Shown: piece after piece, positions 13,201 through 24,400 of the stretch | Layout: each line of letters begins with the position of its first letter | Position numbering within the stretch: the first letter of the stretch is position 1 | NCBI GenBank assembly: GCA_964036295.1 | Contig: OZ038463.1 | Span: 15,509,069 to 15,573,068 of the forward strand | DNA: 64,000 nt | Direction of reading: 5' to 3' | From: Plumapathes pennacea | Taxonomy: Eukaryota; Cnidaria; Anthozoa; Antipatharia; Myriopathidae | Program-made: the position numbers and the translations under genes | The notes under the pieces: generated by a model | What the model was told of the DNA's origin: nothing | The model's database searches: none | The model's input: the letters and a program-made list of their open reading frames with translations, nothing else

Positions 13201-15208
13201 ACTTTTGAGATGGCTTTTTATGACGTCACATGCAAACCAAGAATTGAAATACCTGACTAATTTGCATACTTATGAACTTGTAAGCATTCACCAGAAATGA
13301 ATATTTCTGTTTTTTTTTTTAAAGCCGAGATTCAATATCTTTGGCCTAGTATCTTCCAAGCTGTATTTACTGTCACTACAGAAATTTTGGAGGATACTAA
13401 ACCAACGGCTTCAGATTTGTTTGCGATAATGCCATCGGTGCCACTGATTGTTTGACCTTCAAGGTACCGTGCCAAAATGCCTCAATAACATCGCAAAACA
13501 CAACAGAGTGAAACACAACCAAGCTCAGAATCAATGGCCAAACAAACTTCGAACGCATGACAAACCTTCAAAATGAGAACACGTTCCGAACAAAAATATG
13601 GTCACAACAACTACGACAACATCTTGCTTTTTAACTGCATTGTTTGACACGGCACCTTTATCATGCCCAAATTGGGAAAACTGCAACTGCTTTATTTGGA
13701 AATCCATTGTTGACAACAGAGGGAATAGGGAAGCAGGGAAGTAGGGAAGTAGGGAAGGGAAAGTGATTACTATACCTTGCAAATCCCACAAAGTGGGATT
13801 CACAAGCTAAAAAAAGGGATGATCATTTGTCGCACAGTTTGACAGCTAGATAAAGTTCACGGGAAACTTTGATCCCTATTTCCCCTCCACACTGATCACC
13901 ACTCACCACCAGGGCTCAGTTGTTCGAAAGAGGATTAAATAAACAAACCCAATGTAAATGCTTAATGGGTAAGATGTAATTAACCCACTGTACAAAAACT
14001 AACCAATGGTTAAAGTTTAACTGAGGGAATACAGATTATAGACCAATTTAACCCGAGGTTAGCATTTAACCCCTGTTCAAACAGCCAGCACCAGAGCGTG
14101 ACTTACCAGAGCATCAATATACAGAACCCAGCACTGCTGACCTGGTATAATAATGAGGGAGTGAAGATCTATAGCTGACTGATGGTTATAAGTCCTCTCC
14201 AGAGCCCTGGACAATTCCGCAGCAAGTTCCTCCCCTCCTCGACCTTCAAACTCTGGGGAAGCATTAGCTGAACTAAAAGAGTGAAACAAACAGAGAAAAC
14301 AAAACTACAGTATATGTAGTTACCCTAGTGCAAGTCGAAGTACTGACAGTACCACACTGCCAGAAGACTCATTCATGCACATGCAGTGCTTCACTTGCAA
14401 AGAGAAGAGGGTTTAACTAGTTGATCAAAAATGCAACTTCAATTTTGTTGAGATGCTTGAAATGGTCATGCACATGCATGCTAGCCTGATTTTCAGGTGT
14501 CTCAAGCTTGTCCACATGCTCCCTCCCCCTCCATGCTGGTTTTCTTGCTCTGGCTTGTATCCAATTGACCAATCACAGGGAACTTTAAAGTTTTTGAAAA
14601 GTGCATACAAGCGATGTTAAGAGATGTGACGGAGGGTCTCAATGAAGCTGTTGGAAAAGTTCTTTTCGCTGCTGTGTGTACTTCAAATATATCTTTTGAG
14701 CACGAAAAGCTTCACAAACGTTTCCAACAGGCTCATTGAGTGAGTCCCTCTACCGCATTCTGAGGGATTCCTCGCACACCTCACTTCTCAAAAAAACGAA
14801 GTCCCTTAAGATTGGTCTCTGTGATTAGAAAAATCAAACTCACCAGTCAACAAAAAATTCAATGCGTCCTTGATTCTGTTTTCCCACGTGAGGTTCTCCA
14901 ATCTCAGCTTTGACCCCAACAAGGATATCTGTTTTAGACTGGGAAAATGACCCAAATACCCAAATGTAAGTACACTGTATGATACGACAAAGAAACGTTT
15001 CCACAAAAAAAATCCATGTGCTGCTCAGGAAACCGCAGGAAACGCTTACAAGCCGAAGCCGTGCTGAACCGCTGGTGTTGGACACTATCCCAGTCTCGAT
15101 TTCGAAGTAGCGATAGTCTTGACAAGATCGTCCGTCAGAGCGAAAGTCTTGCTCTACTCCACTGATGATAAAGTCCCTTTCGTGCGCCGACAACGCTGCG
15201 TCCGCCAT
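10260..15208 (-). CDS. EXOSC7: Exosome complex component RRP42 (EXOSC7)
   Basis: Seven exons on the minus strand: 15208-15050, 14938-14844, 14272-14107, 12561-12491, 12209-12089, 10622-10467, 10364-10260. They splice in phase to 290 residues, close to the length I recall for the human protein. The RNase PH fold is recognisable from DFRSDGR and VSNTSGSARLRL near the N-terminus, TDILVGVKAE, then SPEFEGRGGEEL, QCWVLYIDAL, ISDDPHDCRQLEV, GLDPDSIFEMTE and a C-terminal KRKKVGFLH tail. RRP42 is one of six PH-type subunits in the exosome ring and is expected to be catalytically inactive in animals; it acts in nuclear and cytoplasmic 3'-5' RNA decay and processing. The gene is head-to-head with the RING gene, start codons about 130 bp apart. 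No disruption is seen. Confidence 0.95.
11110..11595. mobile_element. Hairpin repeat family A, copy 1
   Basis: A 170-bp foldback opens with CAATAAACTACTTTTGGC and closes with GCCAAAAGTAGTTTATTG (11272-11289). It is followed by a linker and a perfect palindrome TAACGTCCGCTCACGAGCGG... at about 11496-11530, ending GAAATATTTGATGGGTCAT. The same arrangement is found at 42330-42788, so this is a dispersed non-autonomous element in an EXOSC7 intron. Confidence 0.85.
13905..14090. mobile_element. Small MITE in EXOSC7 intron
   Basis: Imperfect terminal inverted repeats: GGGCTCAGTTGTTCGAAAGA on the left, and on the right the complement of GTGCTGGCTGTTTGAACAGG, both followed inward by GGRTTAAAT. No coding capacity. 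Confidence 0.55.
14627..14757. mobile_element. Small MITE in EXOSC7 intron
   Basis: Ends are imperfect inverted repeats: GAGGGTCTCAATGAAGCTGT on the left pairs with the complement of AGAGGGACTCACTCAATGAG on the right; both share GCTGTTGGAAA or GCCTGTTGGAAA inward. Confidence 0.6.
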
Positions 15209-15337
15209 TTTGAAAATCTGCAGTATATTAGATGGTATATGAAGTATTCGAGGCAGTGAGAGACGGCTGAACTTGAATAGCGTGGGCTCAAGATCACAAA
15301 TACGAGGCAGACTGATTCGCGGAATGACATTCGTGGA
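15209..15337. promoter_or_regulatory. Bidirectional promoter region EXOSC7 / RING gene
   Basis: Only about 130 bp separate the two divergent start codons, so both 5' UTRs and the shared promoter must overlap here. No TATA box is obvious. Confidence 0.7.
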
Positions 15338-18300
15338 ATGGCGCGGGCGGGGAGTGCGAGAAGCTTCTTCAGCTCCATGGAGATAGACAAGAGGTTCTTT
15401 TGCCCAGTTTGCCTGGAAATTTTGCAGGATCCAACAACAATCTCCTGTGGTCACACGTGAGTTGTTATTTTAAAAAGTGGCTGAGTTTCGTTGGAAATTA
15501 TGTAGGGTCGAATGTCCCGTATTTTCTTGTTCTGTTTTCTTGGCCCGATTGTTCAAAGTACGACGAGGTTAATTCTGGGTTAGATCTAAACTTGTTAGTC
15601 ATTTTTAAGCCTGAAAACGAAAAGCCCTTACTCACAAAATGACGTACTCCTTGCTATATGTTTTTGACAAAAACAAACTTTAGTAGTATCTATAGTAGGT
15701 AGTCTCGGATCAAAGCCCTGCATATTATTGGCCAAATGCACGAGGGAAAGAATCTGGTTAATCTTGGGCTGACTTATACGAGTTTCGAAAAACCGTGTCA
15801 TATAAACGATAAATAAATCCAGGGGCAGTAGCTCCTCGATATGACATACAAAATTGTGTACACAATAGAGGTAAGAAATATAGAGAACCAAAGAGTGTAA
15901 GGTAGGTACACATTTGGTACTTTAGTTGTTGACTGCAATTTAATGCTTTAAAATTGCCACAAGTAGTTCTCCAAGAGTCGCAGTTCAGTAGGACGTTTTA
16001 CTATAAAAAACAATTGGGTGGGAGGGGGTGGGATGAGGGTGGGAACTCTTCATGAGTGTTTCGAGCCTTATTTGTTGTGGATTGCAGGTTCTGTCAAAAT
16101 TGCCTCCTGTCCAGTATAAGTGCAAACTCTACATCCACATGCTGTCCAGTGTGTCGAACTGGGTTCAACCCAAGGAGACAGCTGAGAGAAACAGAACTTG
16201 AAAGAGAAATACACAACACAATAGCATCATGCCGTGATTGTGGGACACAGGTGATAATACTACAACATCCACTGTGTAGCTTATGATGATACTGTAAACT
16301 GTACTGTAATGATTTCAGCTCACTCTTCCAAAGACTGAGCTGAAATCTCTACAGTGCAACAAGGAAATAAAATTTAAACAGATTGAAACAAGGCATACAA
16401 GTTTCACTGTAATGTTCCAGTAAGATTTGAGTTTTGTGATTGACTAAAAATGCTTGTGATTTCAGCTGTTTGTGATTGATTTAACATACAGTTTAGAAAC
16501 TCCCATAAGCAACCACCCTTTGTTTAGCTTTAAGTGGTTGCTTATGGGAGATGGTCACCTTAATAAAGGAGGTGCCACTTACAGGAATTTTTTCATCATG
16601 GGAGGCTTAAACGTCATGAGACGCGCATGCGTTTGGTTGAATCTTGAAAACATTTGCCCAGTGTTTTCAAGTTAAGTCCAAAATGGCAGTCGCAATGGTG
16701 GTGGATTTGCTGCTTGCTGCCAATGTGGATGCCATCTTGGATTTCAAACTTGAGATCATTGGGCAACTATTTTTAAGATCCAATAAAATGCGTGTGCGTG
16801 CATGCCCATCTCATTACACTTTAGTGAGATCCAGCTTTGAGCCACAACCAGTGTCAAATATAAAAATAATTAATTAATAAAATTTAAAACAACTCAGTGG
16901 CATTGTGTGAACAGCTTCTTCTTTCAGCTTTGCGAGCACACAGAGAAGAGTGCAGCACAAGGACGGCTTCTCTTCCAACGTTTACTCCAGTTGCACCAAC
17001 ATCTCAACCTGTTCCAAGGTATGTTAAGTCCCTTGATACAGATATCTTGAAAATATATTTTATATATTATGATTATGACATAAACAGAGTCAGAGCATTC
17101 CCAAAATGCATTATAATGAGAATCCTTCAGGGTGTATGGAGTGTTCTTGGTACTATAAAATATTACCAAGGCCTGTTTGAAATGTCATGCCTTGCATGTG
17201 CCAAGCCTAATGCAAATAAGGAAAAACCATTAAATAGATTTAGCTAATTTGCGTTAGCTTTTGGTATATGGGAGGCACAACATCATTTTGATTTCAGAAA
17301 CAAACTTTTTTTTCCTTTTTTTCTCTACAACCTGAACACAGTTTTGGTTGCGATTAGTTTTAACCAGTCTTGCAGTTAGAATAAACAAACAAACTTACAG
17401 TGCTACAGATTTATGATAGTATACATGAGTTTAAAAGTTATTATTGTTCAAGTAGTGTGGTCCTACCTGTTTCAGTGTTAAAAATAGATCAACATTCAAG
17501 TGCCCATATTGCCATGAAATGAACCTGGATGTACACACCATGTTGAAGCATGTGAACAGTCATCACAAGCATGAAAGTATATCGGTGGTAAGAAAATGCT
17601 CTCATTTCTTGAAAAAGAAGCTAAACCATGATATGAATACAGGAAGTTCACAAATTTGACCTATTCTTTTTATCTGTGGACTTAATAGTATTTGCTAGAG
17701 TGTTCATACTGTAAACATGTTTGCTTTAGCCACTCCCACCACACACACTCTAAACCTGCTCTGCGATTCCTGATTATGGTTGAGAGACTGGTAGAATTAG
17801 GCCCTAGATTTTCTGGAATTGAATATTATTGTAGCAGTTAAAACATTGTAAATACAGCATTTACTGAACATGGTGCAGCTCTGCTCATGGAGAAACACAG
17901 CATGAAACTAAACCATGGCCAGGAATTGAATGTTCAGTGCATTTTGCACAGGTAGCTTAATCAGCAGTATTGGTATCATTTGTCATCCCTAAATTTCCCC
18001 CCTTTTTTCACAGGGGAAGATCAGGGTGTCAAGTTCCTATTTTTTCCTATTTTTTAAAAGATTTCCTATTTTTCCTGTTTTTTAAGTAGAACCTCCTATT
18101 TTTCCTATTTTTTAGCTGATGAAACCAATACATGCTAAAAAAGTGAAAGTAGAGTCATAGTTCTATGTGTTTGAGATGTATGTTTAGCATAAAGGAAGCA
18201 GTATGAGAGCTTTGATGCCCTTAGCCTTACATAAAAATGGTTGGTAAATAAGTTCTTCCTTTGGCCTAGCAACGTGTAGACCATTTTTGGCGAGCCATAT

Positions 18301-20623
18301 TCAGCCTAAAGGCTCTAGATGCGACTGGACCTCGGTTTTCAACTCTTCCGAAAGTCGTCAAATCGAGTCTAGTCCTTTCACAGATGAATGCTGAGTCAGA
18401 ATGAAGTCTTTCAGTGAATGCCCGTATCGTAACACAGGAACGGTCACTTCTTGGAGAGAGGACCATTGTTGGCCTTAGAGTTGTGAAAGATGCTGTGAAG
18501 TTTCATGATCCTGACAACAACAAACCAGAAAATATACCCATGACAGATGGCCTTTTCATTGATGTTCGATCTGCGCATACGCAATACAGGAAGTGGCTGC
18601 ATGAAGAGGAAATTGAGAAGAGGAGGCAGGCTGAAGAGAAAATGGAAGCTGAGGAGGTGGAAAGAAGGAAGGGAGATCAGCAGAAGTTAAGACAAGAGAC
18701 CATATTGTTGAAAGACAAACGAGAAAGCCTTGACAGATAGGAAAAGGAAGCAATGGATGAATATGAAAACAGCGGACGAGCTGATGTCAGATGGCACAGT
18801 CAAGCTACAGACCGCCCTGGCTGCAGGCTCCAAGGTTGATTCACAAGGCGCGAGAGTTGCCTGCCTCATGATAGAAACGGCAAAGTCAAATCAAGCGAAG
18901 GCAAAGAGGAAGCTTGAAGAAGTGAGGAAGGAACAAAAGGAGATTAGCACAAAGAACCAGAAATTGCTAGAAAAAGCACTACCAACAAGTGACTCTGCTC
19001 AGCCTTCAAAGAAAAAAAGTCAAATGAAGTGAACATGCATGTCCTGTCATCTGTGGCGGGGTTTTCTCAGGATTTGTTGTGTTTGCTCTGCTCTGCCAGT
19101 TTGATGTTACATTGTACCACTGAATTGACAGTACAAATTGTCTGACAGCACTCCACACATAGTCAAATATAACTTTATAGCAATAAATCAGTGCTAGATG
19201 CGAATTTGGGCCTCTTATTATGTTAATTCGAGATTAAGTTTTGCGCCAGCAACTGTCAGTCAGAAATGCAAAAAATATCTGAACTAGGTGAAGCTGTTCA
19301 GTTAAAGAACGGGAAATGGAAATAATGATTTTATATGGATCATAAACAGCCGTGTTTCTATGAAATTATATAAATCGATACAATCGTCACTCCAATTTCA
19401 GTGCCATTTATAGTCTAATGCCAAAAAAAAAACTTGTTGACTGACTTGTTGATATTTACATCACAATAAATTAGAATGAAAACACTGGCTTTGCCTTATT
19501 TATTTCTTGCTATCGGTGATGGCAGGGCTAACTGGTGGATTGGGATCGCTGTTGAAGTGTAGTGTAAAGTAAAAACCCGCATATAAGAACCTACTTGTGG
19601 CTAAGATGGTTGATTCACGGTAACTATCAATTATACATTACAAACCTAATTTGGGCTAAAACTCTAGGGTCTTATATTTCGGTTTTTACTGTAGCGGAGC
19701 TATCTTTCTCCATCAATGTAGTATTGGTTTTTCTATTTTCTTCCTGTTTTTTGTACCAAAAGTTCCTATTTTTCCTATTTTTCCATCCCTGAAATTCCTA
19801 TTTTCCTATTTTTTTGACCAACCATGCTGCTTGACACCCTGGAAGATGTAGGGGTGAAAAATTGAGAGGATTGTGTTGAAACCAAAGGAACCTACAGTAA
19901 CTGTATAAGTTCAGCTTTAATGTTCCCGTAAAATTCAAGTGTCACGACCAAATTTAGATCCCTCTTTATAAAATCAACCATCAGTGTTGTGCAACACAAG
20001 AGCCACCACGACGCACATGCTTTATGACACCAATATAACTTGGACTACCTGTGCAGTTTGTAGTTACACTGAGGTTGTTTGTTTGTCAGGTGTGTCCCAT
20101 CTGTGCCTCTATGCCCTGGGGGAATTCTGAACAGAAAAGTGGCAACTTCATCCAACACCTAAACCTGAGACACAAGTTTGAGTATGATACATATGTGGTA
20201 AGAGATAAATTTGATTTTGTAATGGTTTTAGGTCAAAGCAACATTTCAAATTAACTATGGGTACAAACATGCATCAAAAGTAAAATTGTTTTTGTATTTA
20301 TTATCATAATCATAATATATATAATTATATATTTAACACATTTAAATTATTTGTGAAAAATATATGTTGGCAACATTATAATGGCTTAGGACAATCATGA
20401 ATTTGCCTGTTGCAAGTTTCAAAATTAGGCCAAGTGATTTCATGTGAAAATTATTTTGATGTGACTGTCAGGATAAATTTTGTATGAATTTCAATACTCA
20501 GCCTTTGCTGAGCCTCCCCTGAATGTATTTTTCTTTATTTTTCCCCTCACCCCACAGGATTTTCATCAAAATGAAGATGATGTTTTCAAGACAGTTCTGG
20601 AGCAATCTTTATTTGAACAGTGA
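15338..20623 (+). CDS. RNF114-like E3 ubiquitin ligase (RING, C2HC/Di19-type zinc fingers, UIM)
   Basis: Six exons: 15338 (or 15377)-15456, 16088-16250, 16915-17018, 17476-17587, 20090-20197, 20558-20623. They give 223 aa from the first ATG or 210 aa from the second; both ATGs are in frame. The RING finger (C3HC4) is [20 protein letters not shown], then CQNC and, after the exon, CCPVC. A C2HC finger follows (CRDCG...LRAHREEC), then two C2H2-like fingers (CPYC...HVNSHH; CPIC...HLNLRH), and the tail [14 protein letters not shown] is a ubiquitin-interacting motif. That order defines the RNF114/125/138/166 group of RING ligases acting with an E2 in cytoplasm or nucleus; RNF114 is the closest in feel but I cannot separate the paralogues. 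Exon 3 uses the acceptor at 16914, the one that preserves phase and the zinc ligands. The 2.5-kb intron 5 holds a DNA transposon. Confidence 0.9.
16499..16555. repeat. Short palindrome, MITE remnant
   Basis: CTCCCATAAGCAACCA and TGGTTGCTTATGGGAG are exact inverted repeats about 22 bp apart, within an intron of the RING gene. Confidence 0.7.
18022..19841. mobile_element. 1.8-kb DNA transposon with 12-bp TIRs and 6-bp target duplication
   Basis: The ends are perfect inverted repeats CAGGGTGTCAAG and CTTGACACCCTG. GAAGAT flanks both sides (18016-18021 and 19842-19847). Inside each end lie runs of TTCCTATTTTT, in the same rather than inverted orientation (about 18034-18115 and 19725-19820). The inside carries a decayed coding region on the plus strand. 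It inserted in intron 5 of the RING gene. Six-base duplications are unusual for common superfamilies (hAT makes 8), so I leave it unclassified. Confidence 0.85.
18414..19032 (+). pseudogene. Decayed transposon-encoded coiled-coil protein fragment
   Basis: Two overlapping open frames (18414-18740 and 18730-19032) are out of phase by one frame. The first has [18 protein letters not shown] followed by a highly charged Glu/Lys/Arg helix. The second continues with [20 protein letters not shown] and a second charged helix ending in a Lys-rich tail. This resembles the C-terminal tail of uncharacterised transposon proteins in cnidarian genomes (from memory, low certainty). There is no intact catalytic domain, so the element is non-autonomous. 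Confidence 0.5.
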
Positions 20624-21468
20624 GGGCCATGTGTACAGTGCTAGTTTTAAATAATCAACTAAACTTGATCTGTACATGCCTTCCATGACTTTACTTGGGG
20701 AATGTATCTACCACATAGAAAGCCATGAATGGCTGCTATAACTGAATGTTAATTAGAGGATAGCAAGCCTTTGATTCAAGGGAACCTCATTCAAGCAGTC
20801 CCTTCTCTGATCTGGTTGGGTACAAAACCATGCACAAAGCTGTGGTACACCCATTACTCTGGTTTCTAAAAGGTAAAAAAAAAAAAGGTAAAACTGTGGT
20901 TTTATTTAACGTCGGTAAGTTCCGTCAGTTCTGAGAACTGTTATCAGTGGAAGCCAACAGTGCGCCCTCTACCCCCCCCCCCCCCTTCTCTGTCTGTGCT
21001 CCGTTTTAAGGGTATTTAAAGCTAAAGCTACACAGAACAGAGAGGAGTCAAAACAGAAGTTGATGTTACTGAGGATCGAACTGTGGACCTCTCACTCCGA
21101 AGGCCGCGCACTAACCAACTGAGCCACTCCTGCTCCTATAACAGTTTTCTAGCCTAGTAAGCAAGCAACTACAGCTGAAAGATAATAAGACAGTTTTCAT
21201 GCCAAGTTTGGGTGGTTACAGTCTTGTTCACTCAGATTCTTCAAAATTCTGCATTGATATTTCCAGATAAGGTAACAAGCCTGTTAAACAGATAATTACC
21301 CTTTTATGAGGAAGGATGTTGAGATTAATTAACCATAAAGCTCAGAGCCGTAGGTCAAAATGAATGTGAAAATAAATGTATCCTAGTGACAATAGCAGTA
21401 GTCATAAAGTGTAATAAAAATTCATAAAATATAATATGCACCTAGTGTCTCTTCAAACCTGAGCACAA
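20624..21468. other. Convergent spacer between RING and coiled-coil genes
   Basis: The two 3' ends face each other. The spacer holds 3' UTRs, a C run near 20980 and one SINE, and no other gene. Confidence 0.7.
20885..21142 (-). mobile_element. tRNA-derived SINE
   Basis: On the minus strand the head reads GAGTGGCTCAGTTGGTTAGT (A box) and then CCACAGTTCGATCCTC (B box), a tRNA-like promoter. The tail runs into a G/C run and TAAAACCACAGTTTTACC. It differs in body sequence from the SINE at 5395-5735, so it is a second family. Confidence 0.8.
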
Positions 21469-24400
21469 CTATTTGAATTCTCTTTCTTTGTGTCTTTTCC
21501 TCTGCTGTGTTGGAGTGACTTTGCCAGTGACATTTGGAAGTGGCAATCCAAACTGCTTGCACAGTTTGTGTAGAGCCTTCTCATAAGCAGTGTTTAATCT
21601 TGCCGACTGTTGAAGAGCATATTTAAGGTCCTCGATTTCCTCAAAGAAACCCTGAGAAAAGAGGAGTAGAGACAAAAATGCACTCAGGGTGTGATGGAAG
21701 CAGACATGTCTGCTACATGTAGCTACAGCTAGTAGCAGCCTTTCCCAGGACAAATCTCCTATACTGTCTGATAGAAAGTGAATGGTATCAATTCCCCTCC
21801 GCCTCTTTAAGAAAAGTGAGGTTCCACTCTGCTGGGGCTAAACAAAATTAATGGTCACTCAGCTGTCTCAGGTAGGAGGATCACAGGCTAGTCACCCTGA
21901 CTACCTCAAACATCTCTCTGCTGTACTTATGAACCAGTGGACTATCCTGATTTACATGTCATGTATGTGAGTGAACACTTACCCTGTCCAGCATCTTTAG
22001 CTCGTCTGCAGATAGAAAAAAAAAAGACACCAATGTCTCAAAATTTCTTCTTGCAAATATTACTTCCTGGTATTTGTGAGTGCGTGATTAGAAATAGTAA
22101 GCTAGAGCTGGTGGAAGCCTGTCGCACTTATCTCATGTGTGTACTGCAGCAGTATCTTATTAAGCAGTAAATTCATAGCCTGCATCACATCTGATTAAAA
22201 CGTTGATATAGTCCCAAACAGACTATTAGTTCAAACTATAAGTTCAGGACACTGCAAGAGTCCCCCATAATTTATTTATCTCCAACAGACATATTCATAC
22301 AGGCAAGCTGACAGCAATTTTGTAGTCTTACCTTTGAAATGTCTTCTCTCATTCAGTAGTCTGTCTCTATCCTGCATTACCTTTTCAAGGTCTGCCAGCA
22401 AATCTAACCCACACACAATAATATCAAGGGAAATGGAGTATAGAAATATTGTAAACCTACAATGTAGTACTGAGCATTTAATCCTTTTATCCCAAACTAA
22501 AATTGCAGATTCTCCCAACCTTTTTAATTTTAAGAAAAAAAATGTATGAGTGATGTAACAAGAGTTGATAATTCAATCAGCTTTCATCTGAGCAAGTTAT
22601 CAAAAGTCAAGTTCCCCTTTCTATGTATGGTATATTTCTAGTAAGAAACTGAAGGAAAACGTCTGAAGTCGGTCACTCTTGGGAGTGAAAGGGGTAATCT
22701 TTTAGTGACATTTTATGCCAAATCTTTACCTCGTGTTTGAACAATCCATTTTCAAGCTGAGCTCAAATATACAATCATGTGGTCTGTAAGTGAAGTCAGA
22801 GAAAGTTGAAGTTGAACCAGGAGAGTAAAATGTTATGACAACAGACTGAGCCGATTGCAATGAATTGTCAAGAAACCCCACATGTCCATTAATTTATTGT
22901 TGGATGGCTGGGAGAGATGTGAAGTCCTGGTAGTTTCTGCTCTAACCTGTTTCTAGTCAGGATTACTTATCAACTTACTGGCAAGTCGATCAGTATAAAT
23001 TTATTATGTTAAGTAAGTTTGTGTACTGCCAGCAGATCAATTATGTACCTCGTTTGGATGGGGTCAGTCTGTTTTTGATTCCCACAGTGTTCAGCCTGAG
23101 TTGCAATGCTTCATTCTCTTTCTCTAACTCTTGCACTCTTTGCCCTAAAGATCTTATTTTCTGTTCAAGTTCCTGGTTAGCAAGCTGCAAATGTCAAGAA
23201 TTGTCAAATTATTTTCTAGTCAGGTAAGCTTTACCATGTGCTCTGGCTGCATGGATTAAGAACTGGAAAATATTTTCTGATGTCAATATTCCAGTAACTG
23301 CATCCAATAATATTACTGGCATAACAAGCCACAACTTACCGTTAATGCCGCCATCTTTTCCACATGGGTGGTGTTGATTTTCAGTTCCTTCTCATAACGC
23401 TTCATGAGATTACTGTGCATTGTCATCATTCTAGAAAAATCAAATGAACAAAATGCACTAAAAATAGTAATAAGTCATGTTAATTAATAAATTTCCACTA
23501 GTTTGCCGTGGTGTGGACTCTTATTTACCACGATTTACGTCATCACATGGTCAAAATGTTGTGGACTCACGAGGCGCTTCGCCGAGTGAGTCCACAACTA
23601 ATTTTGACCATGTGATGGCGTAAATCGTGGTAAATAAGAGTCCACACCACGGCAAACCAGTGGAAATTTGTTTTTTACCACAACATTTAGAAATATACAG
23701 GAAACTTTCGTTGTATTTCGCTGCAAAATGTGACATGCTGGCGTCAGCTGGCGTCAGCATCGTTGTCTGGACTCTTATTTACCATGCTAAATCGACCAAT
23801 CAGAGAGCGAGAAACTAGTGTGTTGTGGTAAAATTACTTAATCTTGAAAATCCCTGGAGATTTACTGTGTTGCAGCCTAAGTAGTTGAAGTTAACAGGGG
23901 CTAGCCTAAGGAAGTAGTTGAAGTCAACAACTTAGCAATATTACATTATTTAAAGCTCAGCTGGGTCCAGGTCTCAACCACAGTACTCTGCACACCAAAG
24001 TTCTTGATCTGCCATTTTCTGGCTTTTTTTGTCGGGAACTGTATTCATGCCTTGGATTAAATGAGACATTTCCAGGAGGTTTTTTACCTTCAACCAACAG
24101 AGGGCCACCAAGAGAATGTTCATGAAAAACAATACACCATAGATGACACCTGAGCTGGTTTTAAGCCTGCATAGCCTGGGTCCTCCGGGGAAAGGGGAGG
24201 GGGGGGGGGGGGGGGGGGGGGGGTGGGGTGCGGATAGAAAGGAATGAGCGAACGCGGGCAGAGGAGGGGAGTGAGGAGAGGGAGAGCCTCTTCTGGAGCT
24301 GGTTGAGCATAAGTGAATACACTGTTGCCATGGCATGCATGTTTCTGCTGTGCTGTTTTTGTCAGTTATCATATGGTGCAGCTGTCCTGCAGTGGATAGT

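Noticed and set aside
14840..15454. Long 204-codon minus-strand frame
   Set aside because: Runs through EXOSC7 exon 1, its intron and the promoter; only the exon 1 part matches the family.
23974..24372. 132-codon minus-strand frame with a Pro run
   Set aside because: The Pro run is the complement of a poly-G tract; no family match and no splice context.
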